Origin: Cytobacillus kochii
Lineage (GTDB): Bacteria; Bacillota; Bacilli; Bacillales; Cytobacillaceae
Length of the DNA: 64,000 nt
NCBI RefSeq assembly: GCF_020171845.1
Contig: NZ_JAIVAM010000019.1
Span: 1 to 64,000 of the forward strand
Direction of reading: 5' to 3'
In this document: one piece after another, positions 53,107-62,733 of the stretch
Layout: every line of letters starts with the position of its first letter
How positions within the stretch are numbered: position 1 is the first letter of the stretch
Translations under genes and position numbers: made by a program
Notes under the pieces: generated by a model
Database searches by the model: none
What the model was told of the DNA's origin: nothing
Seen by the model: the letters and a program-made list of their open reading frames with translations, nothing else

Positions 53107-53805
53107 ATGAATTTATTAGTAGTTGAAGATAATGAAAGTGTTTGTACAATGCTCGAGATGTTTTTCATGAAAGAAGGATATAAAGGAACCTTTGTCCACG
53201 ATGGACAATCAGGATTTGAGGCGTTTAATAAAGGGGAATGGGATCTAATCATACTCGATTGGATGCTCCCAGCTATGGATGGTGTAACATTATGTAGAAA
53301 GATCCGTGATATTAGCAGTGTGCCCATTATTATGTTAACAGCGAAAGACAGTGAATCTGACCAAGTACTCGGACTTGAGATGGGTGCGGATGATTATGTG
53401 ACGAAACCATTTAGCCCGTTAACTTTAATGGCAAGGATTAAAGCTGTAACTAGAAGATTTCAATCAGATACAACAGAGAAGGATCATCACTTTACGACAA
53501 GCCATTTTTTCAAAATTAGTAAAGAAGCTAGAGAAGTCTACTTTAAAGATGAACCGCTTTCAAATTTAACACCTAAAGAGTTCGATTTATTGTATTACTT
53601 TATTACCCATCCAAAACAAGTATTTTCCAGAGAACAATTACTCGATAAAGTATGGGGATACCAATTTTATGGAGATGAAAGAACAGTCGATGTTCATATT
53701 AAACGTTTAAGGAAAAAGATAGGCAGTGCAGATCAACCATTTATCCATACTGTGTGGGGTGTAGGTTACAAATTTGATGAGTCGACGGATACCTATGAGA
53801 AATAA
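53107..53805 (+). CDS. OmpR/PhoB-family response regulator
   Basis: 232 residues. Receiver domain with acidic pair VEDNES, phospho-Asp in LIILDWMLPAMDG and Lys in DYVTKPFSP; C-terminal winged helix LTPKEFDLLYYF then DERTVDVHIKRLRKKIG and TVWGVGYKF. It overlaps its kinase gene by 11 bases, so they form one operon. The stimulus is unknown; I cannot pick one B. subtilis orthologue with confidence. Confidence 0.92.
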   Translation: MNLLVVEDNESVCTMLEMFFMKEGYKGTFVHDGQSGFEAFNKGEWDLIILDWMLPAMDGVTLCRKIRDISSVPIIMLTAKDSESDQVLGLEMGADDYVTKPFSPLTLMARIKAVTRRFQSDTTEKDHHFTTSHFFKISKEAREVYFKDEPLSNLTPKEFDLLYYFITHPKQVFSREQLLDKVWGYQFYGDERTVDVHIKRLRKKIGSADQPFIHTVWGVGYKFDESTDTYEK

Positions 53806-55201
53806 ATATTTTCTTAAACTGCTATCCAGTCATGTTCTTATTTTAATATTGGCGTTTTTATTAATGGGTTTGATTTTTTCACAATTTGTAAGAAGTTATA
53901 TTTTTGAAAACAAAGTGGAAGAATTAAATGAATATGGCCAGCAAATTTTAGAAGATGTATCCATTCATGAAGAAAGTCCACAAACTTTCTTGAATAAATA
54001 TAGTAAGCTACTTGAAGCAAGAAATATTCAATATATTTTATTCGATAGTAATGCAGATATTATCTACCCCAATGTTTCTATGGACCCTAGTATACGACTT
54101 TCTCAAAAAGAGTGGGAAAAGTTGTCAAAAGGTGAGTCTGTAACAATCCTTCATGATATTAAACGGTTTGAACAGGAAGTATCATTAGTAGCTTTACCGT
54201 CAATGGACGGTGAAAACATAACCGGTGGAATTTTATTACTTTCGCCGATAAGTACGTCTTTAAAAATGATTGGACAGCTTAATCAATATTTATTATATAC
54301 GATTGCTATAGCTGCAACTGCAGCAATCTTTTTAAGTTTAATCTTCTCCCGTAACTTATCAACGAGAGTGAGAGCGTTTAGAAAAGCAACTTCAATGATT
54401 TCATCAGGCGATTATAATGTAAATGTGCCCGATGATTCCAAGGATGATTTAGGTTATTTAGCAAGGGATTTTAATGAGATGGTTGTGCAATTAAAAAAAT
54501 CTCATGAGGAAATTGAAAGGCTAGAAAATCGCAGACAAAAATTTCTTGCCGATGTCTCACATGAATTAAGGACACCCTTAACGACTATTAGTGGATTAGC
54601 AGAAGGAATTAAAAATCAATTGATTCCTGAAGAGGAAGTTGATAAAGGGATGAATTTAATTGACCGTGAAGCTAAAAGGTTGATTAGATTAGTAAATGAA
54701 AACTTAGACTATGAGAAGATTCGTTCAAATCAATTAGAATTACATATGATTGATATTCAAGCTATTGAGGTATTTGAGGTCGTAAGTGAACAGCTTTTAA
54801 TGCAAGCAGATGAAAAAAATAACCAAATTTATATTGAGGCAGCAGATGATATCTTTATACATGCTGACTATGACCGCTTGATCCAAATTCTTATTAATAT
54901 TGTTAAAAATAGTATTCAATTCACAGAAAACGGATGGATATCCATGCGTGCCTTTGAGAATGAGCATGATATTTGTATTGAAATTGAAGATAATGGAATT
55001 GGTATCGATCCAAAAGAAGTAGATTGGATTTGGGAAAGGTTCTACAAGGCGGACAGTTCAAGAACGAACAGTTATTTTGGTGAATTTGGGATTGGTTTGT
55101 CAATCGTAAAACAATTAGTTTCTTTACACCGTGGTAAAATAGATGTTCAAAGTGAAACAAATAATGGAACCATTTTTCGATTGTTTTTTCCTAAAAAGTG
55201 A
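53795..55201 (+). CDS. Membrane sensor histidine kinase, HAMP type
   Basis: 468 residues. Two membrane segments (about residues 8-30 and 160-185) flank an extracytoplasmic sensor domain; HAMP domain RVRAFRKATSMISSGDYN, phospho-His in ADVSHELRTPLTTISG near residue 255, N-box QILINIVKNSIQFTE, DNGIGIDP and FGEFGIGLSIVKQL. The ATG at 53795 lies within the last codons of the regulator. Ends in a strong terminator. Confidence 0.93.
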   Translation: MRNKYFLKLLSSHVLILILAFLLMGLIFSQFVRSYIFENKVEELNEYGQQILEDVSIHEESPQTFLNKYSKLLEARNIQYILFDSNADIIYPNVSMDPSIRLSQKEWEKLSKGESVTILHDIKRFEQEVSLVALPSMDGENITGGILLLSPISTSLKMIGQLNQYLLYTIAIAATAAIFLSLIFSRNLSTRVRAFRKATSMISSGDYNVNVPDDSKDDLGYLARDFNEMVVQLKKSHEEIERLENRRQKFLADVSHELRTPLTTISGLAEGIKNQLIPEEEVDKGMNLIDREAKRLIRLVNENLDYEKIRSNQLELHMIDIQAIEVFEVVSEQLLMQADEKNNQIYIEAADDIFIHADYDRLIQILINIVKNSIQFTENGWISMRAFENEHDICIEIEDNGIGIDPKEVDWIWERFYKADSSRTNSYFGEFGIGLSIVKQLVSLHRGKIDVQSETNNGTIFRLFFPKK

Positions 55202-55211
55202 ATGGGAAAAT

Positions 55212-55250
55212 AAAAAAAATCGCGCTGAATTTCAGCGCGGTTTTTTATTT
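55212..55250. terminator. Bidirectional terminator between the kinase and CNNM-type genes
   Basis: CGCGCTGAA pairs perfectly with TTCAGCGCG around one T, with eight As before and six Ts after. Confidence 0.93.
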
Positions 55251-56608
55251 TACATTTGGACTTGTGATTCTGTAGACAAAGGAATTTGTGAAGGAGCTAT
55301 TTCTTCAATTACTGGTTTCTTGTATACCTCCACTAATTTGATATGGTGATCTTCCATTTCTACAATAGTAAACACAAAGTTCTCCTGTTCTATAAAGTCG
55401 CCTTCTTTGGCTTCATAATTCTCAGTTAACAACCAACCACCAATCGTGTCAACGTCTTCATCATTGATGGAAATATTTAAAATATCGTTAATTTGACTAA
55501 CTAATACTTTTCCATCTAAGATATAATGATGATCTTTCACTTTTTGAACACTTGGTACTTCGTCCACATCAAACTCATCTCTAATATCACCGACAATTTC
55601 TTCGATAATATCTTCAACTGTCACCAATCCTGAAGTTCCGCCGTATTCATCCATCAATATAGCCATATGGATACGTTCTTTTTGCATTTTTAACAACAAA
55701 TCATGAATCGGTGTAGAATCGATTACACGTATGATAGGACGAATATAAGTGGATATAGGTTTTATTGTTGACTGAGACTTAGACGAAATTAGGTCCGTTA
55801 AAATTTCTTTCACATTGATCATACCGATGATATGGTCTTTATCACCGTCTATAATGGGATACCGTGTGAACTTTTCATTCTTGGCAGTAGGTAAAAATTC
55901 CTCTAGGGTATCATCTTTAGAAATAGAAATAATCTCTGTGCGTGGAACCATAATTTCTTTCGCAATGCGGTCATCAAAATCAAATATTTTGTTCACATAT
56001 TTAAATTCCGATTGGTTGATTTCTCCGCTTTCATAACTTTCTGAAAGAATGATTCTTAATTCTTCTTCAGAGTGAGCCATTTCGTGTTCAGAAGCAGGTT
56101 TTAGCCCAATCAATTTTGTTAACAATCTGGCAGATCCGTTTAGCACCCAGATAAATGGGAACATAATGCGATAGAACCAAATTAAAGGCTTGGCTACCAT
56201 TAATGTGACCGTTTCGGCTTTCTGAATAGCAATTGTTTTCGGCGCAAGCTCTCCAACAACAACATGTAAAAATGTAACGATGGTAAAGGCGAATGCAATA
56301 ATCAAAATATGAGATAATGAGGCAGGTATATGAAACAACTGGAATATCGGTAAAAGCAGACTTTCAAATGTTGTTTCACCAAGCCAACCGAGAGCTAATG
56401 CCGTAATCGTAATACCTAATTGACAGGCAGACAAATACTCATCTAAATGAGTAGTTACTTTTTTTACTGAGATGGCTCTCTTGCTACCTTCTTCGATTAA
56501 TTGATCCACTTTTGAGCTTCGTACCTTCACAATAGCAAATTCTGAAACGACAAAGAATGCCGTTAAGCCAATTAAAATGGCAACAATAACCAAGTTTAAT
56601 ATGTCCAA
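55250..56608 (-). CDS. CNNM/CorC-type membrane protein (hemolysin family, TlyC-like)
   Basis: 452 residues from the TTG at 56608. DUF21 membrane domain (IGLTAFFVVSEFAIVKVRSS, CQLGITITALALGWLGE), two CBS domains (IMVPRTEIISIS, HMAILMDEYGGTSGLVTVED) and a C-terminal CorC/HlyC domain. Family members act in magnesium export or homeostasis. The start is preceded by AGGGGA inside a hairpin (56617-56640). A frame to 56701 exists; its AGGAGGTGAC at 56643-56652 has no well-placed start codon. Confidence 0.88.
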   Translation of the reverse strand: MDILNLVIVAILIGLTAFFVVSEFAIVKVRSSKVDQLIEEGSKRAISVKKVTTHLDEYLSACQLGITITALALGWLGETTFESLLLPIFQLFHIPASLSHILIIAFAFTIVTFLHVVVGELAPKTIAIQKAETVTLMVAKPLIWFYRIMFPFIWVLNGSARLLTKLIGLKPASEHEMAHSEEELRIILSESYESGEINQSEFKYVNKIFDFDDRIAKEIMVPRTEIISISKDDTLEEFLPTAKNEKFTRYPIIDGDKDHIIGMINVKEILTDLISSKSQSTIKPISTYIRPIIRVIDSTPIHDLLLKMQKERIHMAILMDEYGGTSGLVTVEDIIEEIVGDIRDEFDVDEVPSVQKVKDHHYILDGKVLVSQINDILNISINDEDVDTIGGWLLTENYEAKEGDFIEQENFVFTIVEMEDHHIKLVEVYKKPVIEEIAPSQIPLSTESQVQM

Positions 56609-56616
56609 ATAAATTC

Positions 56617-56640
56617 CCCTAAACCCAACAGAGGGTAGGG
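56617..56640 (-). promoter_or_regulatory. Hairpin covering the ribosome site of the CNNM-type gene
   Basis: On the minus strand CCCTACCC pairs with GGGTTTAGGG (one bulge) around a six-base loop. The right arm contains the AGGGGA likely used as ribosome site for the TTG at 56608, so folding would hide it. Confidence 0.5.
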
Positions 56641-56701
56641 TGTCACCTCCTGAGAATTGAAAAATAGATGAGCTCCTATTACAAGCAATCGAAGCAATCA
56701 A

Positions 56702-57094
56702 TGAGTTAAGTATCTATTTCATATATACTTAAATTTTCCTATTTCAAATTTAGAGGTAAAGATTTATCGTCTTTAATTTTAAAAAATATGGAATAGCTTC
56801 GATTATCATGTAAACCACTGTATTTCTTTTCTTTTCCATAGTAAGTTCAAAAACTTCGTATTAGACTATTTCCTGCAAAAGCTCAATTTTGCTAATCCAC
56901 CGATGCGATAGAATATCCCATTTTACCACCTCAGTTTGAATATTTTAAAAATAATTATACTTTAAGAAAATATAATCAGTCAAAGGGTAACTTCTTATTT
57001 AATACTATTTTATTCGAAAATTCTGTAAATATGAAGTACGGTAATGAATTGTTTTTTCATTTAGGTTTATAAAAGGATATAGAGATAATACCAT
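56702..57094. other. Intergenic region, no gene seen
   Basis: About 390 AT-rich bases between two minus-strand genes. It should contain the promoter of the CNNM-type gene and the end of the acetyltransferase unit is on the other side, but I recognise no clear promoter, terminator or RNA element. Confidence 0.4.
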
Positions 57095-57643
57095 TCACCA
57101 ATTATGATCAGTGCTTAAGAGAGAATAAAGGACTAGATCATGAAATTGATTATTAATATACTCACTGTCTCTGAGAACACCTTCTTGAGTAAAACCTAAT
57201 TTTTCTGGAATTTTACGGCTTTTATCGTTTTTTAAAGCACATTTAATTTCGATTCGATGAAGATGTAGGTGAGAAAAAGTATAGTGAATGAGGTGATTAA
57301 CTGATTTCGTAATAAGACCTTTGCCTTGGTATACTTGGTCCACTAAATAACCTATACTTGCTTGTTTATTTTGCCAATCAATCGTGTGAAGACTAATAGA
57401 ACCAACTAATTTGTGGTTCATAAATATACCAGCGAATATGCCATTTTGGGCATGGTATTGCTGAAGCCATGAAGAAATCATTACATTTGTATTTTCAATG
57501 CTGTCAGTATGTTGCACCCAGGGCAACCACTCAGCTAAATAGGCTCGATTTTTTTTAATTAATAAATACAGATCTCGTGAATGAGCTGGTTCAAGCAGAT
57601 GAAGCATAATAGATGAATCGATATTCATCTTCCATAGCGACAA
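57095..57643 (-). CDS. GNAT acetyltransferase, RimJ/RimL-like
   Basis: 182 residues from the TTG at 57643, nine bases after GAGGGG; a GTG at 57652 is inside that site. Motifs AYLAEWLPWVQ, GIFMNHKLVGSISLH, acetyl-CoA loop VDQVYQGKGLITKSV, HRIEIKCALKNDKSRKIPEK and LGFTQEGVLRDSE are typical of ribosomal-protein serine/alanine acetyltransferase-like enzymes (YdaF group). Substrate unknown. Confidence 0.88.
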   Translation of the reverse strand: MSLWKMNIDSSIMLHLLEPAHSRDLYLLIKKNRAYLAEWLPWVQHTDSIENTNVMISSWLQQYHAQNGIFAGIFMNHKLVGSISLHTIDWQNKQASIGYLVDQVYQGKGLITKSVNHLIHYTFSHLHLHRIEIKCALKNDKSRKIPEKLGFTQEGVLRDSEYINNQFHDLVLYSLLSTDHNW

Positions 57644-57792
57644 AAAAACCACCCCTCTTTAATGGTATAATATTACTTTTTTATAGTTAAAAATAACTAT
57701 TTTTTACCACGGATGAACAAAATGTTTTGCAGAAACACACTTTTATATATTACGATTGTAATTCGAGTATATTATTTTATGGGAGGACTTCT

Positions 57793-59022
57793 ATGAAAAT
57801 TACCACAAAAATTATTATTGCATTAATTGCCGGTGCCATTGTTGGAATTGTCTTAAATGTAACCGCTCCTGATGTATTTAAAGTTTTAGATACATGGTTA
57901 TTTAATCCACTTGGACAAATTTTTCTCAGTCTAATTAAAATGCTTGTTGTGCCAATCGTTCTTTTCTCAATAATATTAGGGTTTAATGGTTTAGGAGATC
58001 CGAAAAAATTAGGAAGAATCGGTATTAGAACTATTTTATATTTCCTTGTAACAACTTCAATAGCAATTGTGATAGCGATTACATTAGCGCTCATATTCAA
58101 GCCTGGTGAAGTAGGGGAGTTCGATACTTCTAATGCACAATTTAGCGCTGAAGAAGCACCTCCAGTCAGCGAAACATTATTAAATATTATACCTTCGAAT
58201 CCATTTGCAGCAATGACTTCGGGAGACATGTTACAAATAATTGTATTTGCAGGTTTTATTGGATTTGCGTTATCTATGCTTGGTGACAAAACGAAAGGTA
58301 TAGTCAATCTAGTTCAGCAAGGTAATGATATAATGATGTATCTAGTGGGTATAGTGATGAAATTTGCCCCTTATGGGACATTTGGATTGCTAGCCTCAGC
58401 TATTGGAAGTCAAGGCTTCTCTGCAATAAAAGCAATGGGATTGTATTTTGCTCTTGTGTTAGCTGCGCTTATCATACATTTGTTTATTACTTATGGTGGA
58501 ACAGTATATTTCTTGGGTGGTCGAAGAAACCCATTCAAGTTCTTTAAAGATTTCACGCCAGCAATGAGTGTAGCTTTTAGTACCTCTAGTAGCAGTGCAG
58601 TATTACCAATTTCTATGGAAATTGCACAAGATAATTTAAAAGTACCAAAACATATTAGTAGTTTCGTGCAACCTTTAGGTTCAACAATCAATATGGATGG
58701 TACAGCAATCATGCAAGGAGTAGCAACCATTTTTATTGCTCAAGTCTATGGTGTAGATTTATCTTTAGGTCAATTAGTAACAGTTGTTCTTATTGCAGTC
58801 CTTGCTAGTATCGGAACTGCTGGAGTTCCAGGTGTGGGGCTAATTATGCTTGCTATGGTCTTACAATCCGTCAATCTTCCTGTGGAAGGAATAGCATTAA
58901 TTCTCGGAATTGACAGATTATTGGATATGGCACGTACAGCGGTTAATATAACAGGAGATGCAGCTTGTGCGGTTTATAACACTGCAGCAGAAGAAAAAAG
59001 AGAAAATAAAGTAGCAAGGTAA
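57793..59022 (+). CDS. Dicarboxylate/amino acid:cation symporter (DAACS family)
   Basis: 409 residues from the ATG at 57793 (GGGAGGACTT upstream). Glutamate-transporter fold: FLSLIKMLVVPIVLFSIILG, AFSTSSSSAVLPISME (serine-rich hairpin), GSTINMDGTAIMQGVATIFIAQ and the C-terminal LGIDRLLDMARTAVNITGD. Imports glutamate/aspartate or C4-dicarboxylates with sodium or protons. Stands alone with a complex terminator. Confidence 0.92.
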   Translation: MKITTKIIIALIAGAIVGIVLNVTAPDVFKVLDTWLFNPLGQIFLSLIKMLVVPIVLFSIILGFNGLGDPKKLGRIGIRTILYFLVTTSIAIVIAITLALIFKPGEVGEFDTSNAQFSAEEAPPVSETLLNIIPSNPFAAMTSGDMLQIIVFAGFIGFALSMLGDKTKGIVNLVQQGNDIMMYLVGIVMKFAPYGTFGLLASAIGSQGFSAIKAMGLYFALVLAALIIHLFITYGGTVYFLGGRRNPFKFFKDFTPAMSVAFSTSSSSAVLPISMEIAQDNLKVPKHISSFVQPLGSTINMDGTAIMQGVATIFIAQVYGVDLSLGQLVTVVLIAVLASIGTAGVPGVGLIMLAMVLQSVNLPVEGIALILGIDRLLDMARTAVNITGDAACAVYNTAAEEKRENKVAR

Positions 59023-59080
59023 GAAAAAGTATAGATATTTTTACTAAGCTATCAAAAAAGTGGATAACCCGAAATTTCTG

Positions 59081-59147
59081 ATATCCCCCCCTATAGGTAA
59101 ACAGGTGAAAAAGACCTGGCTATTGATAGGGAGGGTATTTTTTTTTA
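59081..59147 (+). terminator. Two-part terminator after the DAACS symporter
   Basis: An outer stem joins ATATCCCCCCCTAT with ATAGGGAGGGTAT and encloses an inner stem CAGGT/ACCTG; nine Ts follow. Confidence 0.75.
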
Positions 59148-59510
59148 TGTTTTTCTCAAGAAATGCAAAGTTCATGATTTTATTAAAACAGGATAAACAA
59201 GAAAGCTCTCTTAAACTACTTAAAAATAATTCAATTTATATAGTTCGTATTTCTTAATTATTCAAAAATAGGATATGTTCATTTGAGTAATCCTCTTTGC
59301 AATGTTAATATGATTATCAATTAGTACTTAAATATCTTTCGTATTTTCAATGAAAAGCAAATATTAAATTAGGAGCAGTTAGGTTTTAAAACTTCTTTTT
59401 TTAATTATTTTATTTCATTCAATTTTTAGATTTTTATTTGATAGAGTGGAAAAATGGATTATAATTTATAAAAGTGTAAAAATACACGAAAAATAAATCA
59501 AGGGAATGAA
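59148..59510. other. Intergenic region upstream of the XRE regulator
   Basis: About 360 very AT-rich bases. A 65-codon frame (59060-59257) crosses the terminator and lacks a ribosome site. The one notable motif is the GTGTA-AAAA-TACAC palindrome at 59474-59487, just before the regulator gene. Confidence 0.5.
59474..59487 (+). promoter_or_regulatory. Palindrome upstream of the XRE regulator, possible autoregulatory operator
   Basis: GTGTA and TACAC are perfect complements separated by four As, 24 bases before the start codon. XRE-type proteins often bind such sites near their own gene; direct evidence is lacking. Confidence 0.45.
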
Positions 59511-59984
59511 ATGATTTTGACTAGAGATGAAATCATATTAAAAGTTTCGGAAAAGATGCGCTTAATTCGTACTGAAGCTGGTTACACACAGGATAAAATG
59601 GCAGAAATCGTTGGTGTTTCAAAAAAAACACTTGTACAAATTGAAAAAGGCCGGGCCAATGCTGGTTGGTCGACTGTCGTTGCTGTATGTGCTCTGTTTA
59701 GAGAAACGGAGACAGTAAGGTTTTTGTTCGGAAACGAGCCTTTAGAAGTGATTGAAACAGTAGTGAGAGAGGGAATTGATTTCCGTAAAGAGAAAACTCT
59801 AGGTGGAAAGATTTGGTGGAAAGAAATACAGAATAAAAGCGGTTATGTTTTGCAACAAAATATCATTAGTCAACATTACCGAATTATTGATGAAGAGCAT
59901 TTCCGTATTTATAGTAGCTTTGATGAAACTTCTGCCAAGGAGAGATTCGCTGAAGTCATTGAAGAACTTCAACATCAATATTAA
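59511..59984 (+). CDS. XRE-family helix-turn-helix regulator
   Basis: 157 residues. Helix-turn-helix around residues 12-65: MRLIRTEAGYTQDKMAEIVG then VSKKTLVQIEKGRANAGWST. The remaining 90 residues (GKIWWKEIQNKSGYVLQQNI, YRIIDEEHFRIYSS) look like a small sensory or dimerisation domain that I do not recognise. AAGGGAATGA precedes the ATG. Flanked by no obvious target operon, so autoregulation or distant targets are likely. Confidence 0.85.
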   Translation: MILTRDEIILKVSEKMRLIRTEAGYTQDKMAEIVGVSKKTLVQIEKGRANAGWSTVVAVCALFRETETVRFLFGNEPLEVIETVVREGIDFRKEKTLGGKIWWKEIQNKSGYVLQQNIISQHYRIIDEEHFRIYSSFDETSAKERFAEVIEELQHQY

Positions 59985-60002
59985 TTCATTTAATACATAG
60001 CT

Positions 60003-60033
60003 GCAAAAAACCCAACAAAGTTGGGTTTTTTGC
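60003..60033. terminator. Bidirectional terminator between XRE and UspA genes
   Basis: GCAAAAAACCCAAC pairs perfectly with GTTGGGTTTTTTGC around AAA; T-runs on both strands serve both convergent genes. Confidence 0.93.
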
Positions 60034-60036
60034 TTA

Positions 60037-60543
60037 TTATTTGACGACCATTACGCTACATGGCGCTTCTTTTGTTATTTTTTCACTATTGCTTCCTAAG
60101 AAAATTCTTTTTAATCCTTCTTTTGAGGAACTTCCTACGAATATAATGTCTGCCTTTAATTCTTCAGCTAATTCGCATATGGCATCTGCCGGTTTGCCTC
60201 CCAATATCTTTATTTCTAATTTTTTTCCAGCATCATCAGCAATTTGTTTAGCATGTGTAATCGCTTGGTCGACGCTGTTAATTACTGTTGAATGTGTAGT
60301 CTTTTCTTCTGCGTGATTACTAATATGGAGCGGTTGTATTTGCATGCCTTCAACAATCATATTATTCGATCTTAACTGAGGGTTTTTTTCTGTTGCTGAA
60401 TAAGAATTTTCAATCACTTCTTCATCAGCATGAGCTAGAATGATTTTTGTGTCAGTCGTAGAGAAAGAAAGTGCTTTTTCCAATGCGTGACGGCTGTTTT
60501 CGGAATCATCATACCCGACAATAATTGTTTGAAAGTTTAACAA
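60037..60543 (-). CDS. Universal stress protein, UspA family
   Basis: 168 residues from the TTG at 60543, nine bases after AAAGGG; the GTG at 60552 is inside that site. N-terminal IIVGYDDSENSRHALEKAL, ELAEELKADIIFVGSSSKEG, and the ATP-binding GSNSEKITKEAPCSVMVVK (GxG9GS/T-like loop). A polar insert of about 30 residues near position 45-75 lengthens it beyond the usual 140-150. Stress role unknown. Confidence 0.9.
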   Translation of the reverse strand: MLNFQTIIVGYDDSENSRHALEKALSFSTTDTKIILAHADEEVIENSYSATEKNPQLRSNNMIVEGMQIQPLHISNHAEEKTTHSTVINSVDQAITHAKQIADDAGKKLEIKILGGKPADAICELAEELKADIIFVGSSSKEGLKRIFLGSNSEKITKEAPCSVMVVK

Positions 60544-60645
60544 TCTTATCACCCTTTCGTCTTATGTTATACTTTACCCTTATTGATGAAGTATAATCCT
60601 ATAATAATAGAAATTTTCTTGCTAGGAACATAAGGTGGAGATGTT

Positions 60646-62646
60646 ATGAAAAGGGAAAAAACACCATTTTTATGGTTGAAAAACATAATAAAGAAATTGC
60701 ATATATGGCAGGTAATATTATTACTCCTATCACTGGGGGTCCTTTTTGGTTTAATCTATATCATTCCATTTGCAACAAACAATGATATTGAAGGTCTAAA
60801 TAGTCAATTAAGCAAGCCAACGATTATTTATGATAAAAATGGTGAAGTAGCTAGTAAGGTTTCTGCTAACAAAAATGAAGGAGTAGCCTTTGAAGAGATA
60901 TCGGAATCACTCATACACGCTGTTATTGCTATTGAGGATCATCGTTTTTTTCAACATGAAGGCGTCGATTATCAAGGGATTGGCCGCGCTTTTTTAACCA
61001 ATATACGAGCTGGCAGAATTGTTGAAGGCGGAAGCACAATCACTCAACAACTTGTAAAAAATGAACTTCTAACTGCAGAAAAATCATATGACAGAAAGCT
61101 TCAGGAGTTTTTTATAGCTAGAGAAGTAGAACACCAATATAGTAAAGAAGAAATACTACAAATGTATTTGAATAGAATTTATTTTGGTGAGGGTGCGTAT
61201 GGGGTGAAAAAAGCAGCTAATAAATACTTTGCTAAAGATTTAGATGAATTATCTTTAAGTGAATCTGCAATGTTGGCTGGTTTAATTAAAGCACCTTCTG
61301 CGATTAATCCATACAATGACAAACAAAAGGCAATAGCAAGAAAAAATCTTGTTTTAAAGCAAATGAAGCAACATGGATATATTAGTGAAGAGGAAATGAA
61401 TCAGGCAATAAATGTAGAAATGAGTTTTAAAGAAGGGGAAGCTGATCCAATGAAAGGAAAGTACCCTTATTATGTTGATGCTGTTCTGGAAGAAGCAATG
61501 AATCGATATGATCTCTCATTAGATGAGTTGTTAACGCAAGGTTATCAAATATATACCGAATTAGATCCTAGTATGCAAGCTGATATAGAGTCTACTTATC
61601 AAAATGATGCCATTTTTCCTTCAACAACAGGGGAGCGACCGGTTCAAAGTGGGATGATATTAATGGATCCTGAAACTGGTGGAATTCGTGCTTTAGTTGG
61701 TGGGAGAGGTGAGCATACGCTCCTTGGACATAATAGAGCCATTCACCCTGTGGGAGAACCAGGTTCAACGATGAAACCGATTATTCCTTATGCTGCTGCA
61801 ATTGAAGCTGGATGGGAAAATACAGATATGTTGAGAGATGAGAAATTATCATTCGGTGAGTATGCTCCCAATAATTATAATAACCAATATTTGGGTGAGG
61901 TGCCAATGTATGAGGCTGTGATGCATTCTATCAATTTACCGGCTGTATGGTTATATAATGAAATAGGTATAGATAGAGGAAAGAAGATGGCCGAGCAATT
62001 CGGCATCCCGAAGAATGTATTGGATGGAGGCCTAGCTCTTGCTTTGGGTGGGACAAGCCGTCCTGTGTCTCCTAAAGTGATGGCTGAAGCTTATAGTGTT
62101 TTTGCTAATGGTGGTAAGAAAGAAGAAGCTCATACAATTATTGAAATAAAAACCCAATCTGATGAGCCTTTCGTTCAATGGGAAAGTAAGAAGGAAACAG
62201 TAATCTCTGAACAAACAGCAAATCAAGTGACAGCAATGCTATTAGGTGTAGTCGATTATGGTACAGGGAAAGCTGCTAAAATTGATGGAGTTGAAATCGC
62301 AGGGAAAACTGGTTCAACACAGTTAGGGATTGAAGGTTTAAGTGGAACAAAGGACCAATGGTTTGTTGGTTATACTCCTCATCTAGTAGGTGCCATCTGG
62401 GTTGGCTATGATCAAAGTGATCGTAATCATTATTTGACGACGAGTAGTAGTGAAGGCACAGCGCCAATTTTCAAGGAAGTAATGGGAAAAGTACTGCAAG
62501 GAAAACCGATTGAAAGCTTTAATGTCAATAAAATCGATGATGAATATAAAAAGAAGCAACGTAACAAGGAGAAAAAGGAACAGAGGGATGAAATAAGAAA
62601 CTGGTTAGAAGATAAAAGGAATCAGTTTTTTGACTGGTTTAATTAA
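60646..62646 (+). CDS. Class A penicillin-binding protein (PBP1A family)
   Basis: 666 residues. One N-terminal membrane anchor (about residues 20-42), glycosyltransferase domain with IEDHRFFQHEGVDYQGIGRA near residue 97 and GGSTITQQLVKN, and transpeptidase domain with PGSTMKP (active Ser near 374), SINLPAVW and KTGST near 554. Polymerises and crosslinks peptidoglycan. The tail is Lys/Glu-rich. Size and order of motifs fit the PbpF/PbpG group linked to sporulation in B. subtilis; which one is unclear. AAGGTGGAG precedes the ATG. Confidence 0.92.
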   Translation: MKREKTPFLWLKNIIKKLHIWQVILLLLSLGVLFGLIYIIPFATNNDIEGLNSQLSKPTIIYDKNGEVASKVSANKNEGVAFEEISESLIHAVIAIEDHRFFQHEGVDYQGIGRAFLTNIRAGRIVEGGSTITQQLVKNELLTAEKSYDRKLQEFFIAREVEHQYSKEEILQMYLNRIYFGEGAYGVKKAANKYFAKDLDELSLSESAMLAGLIKAPSAINPYNDKQKAIARKNLVLKQMKQHGYISEEEMNQAINVEMSFKEGEADPMKGKYPYYVDAVLEEAMNRYDLSLDELLTQGYQIYTELDPSMQADIESTYQNDAIFPSTTGERPVQSGMILMDPETGGIRALVGGRGEHTLLGHNRAIHPVGEPGSTMKPIIPYAAAIEAGWENTDMLRDEKLSFGEYAPNNYNNQYLGEVPMYEAVMHSINLPAVWLYNEIGIDRGKKMAEQFGIPKNVLDGGLALALGGTSRPVSPKVMAEAYSVFANGGKKEEAHTIIEIKTQSDEPFVQWESKKETVISEQTANQVTAMLLGVVDYGTGKAAKIDGVEIAGKTGSTQLGIEGLSGTKDQWFVGYTPHLVGAIWVGYDQSDRNHYLTTSSSEGTAPIFKEVMGKVLQGKPIESFNVNKIDDEYKKKQRNKEKKEQRDEIRNWLEDKRNQFFDWFN

Positions 62647-62660
62647 ACATGATATATAAA

Positions 62661-62709
62661 GGGAAATAAGAAAATCTACTATTCTCATGGAGAATATTTC
62701 TTATTTCCC
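62661..62709. terminator. Long stem between convergent pbp and HPr-like genes
   Basis: GGGAAATAAGAAA pairs perfectly with TTTCTTATTTCCC and encloses ATTCTC/GAGAAT around ATG. T-tracts on both sides are modest; likely a shared terminator. Confidence 0.7.
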
Positions 62710-62733
62710 TATACTTTTACTGAATAAGAAATC

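Noticed and set aside
59060..59257. 65-codon frame after the DAACS symporter
   Set aside because: It covers the two-part terminator and its T-run and lacks a ribosome site.
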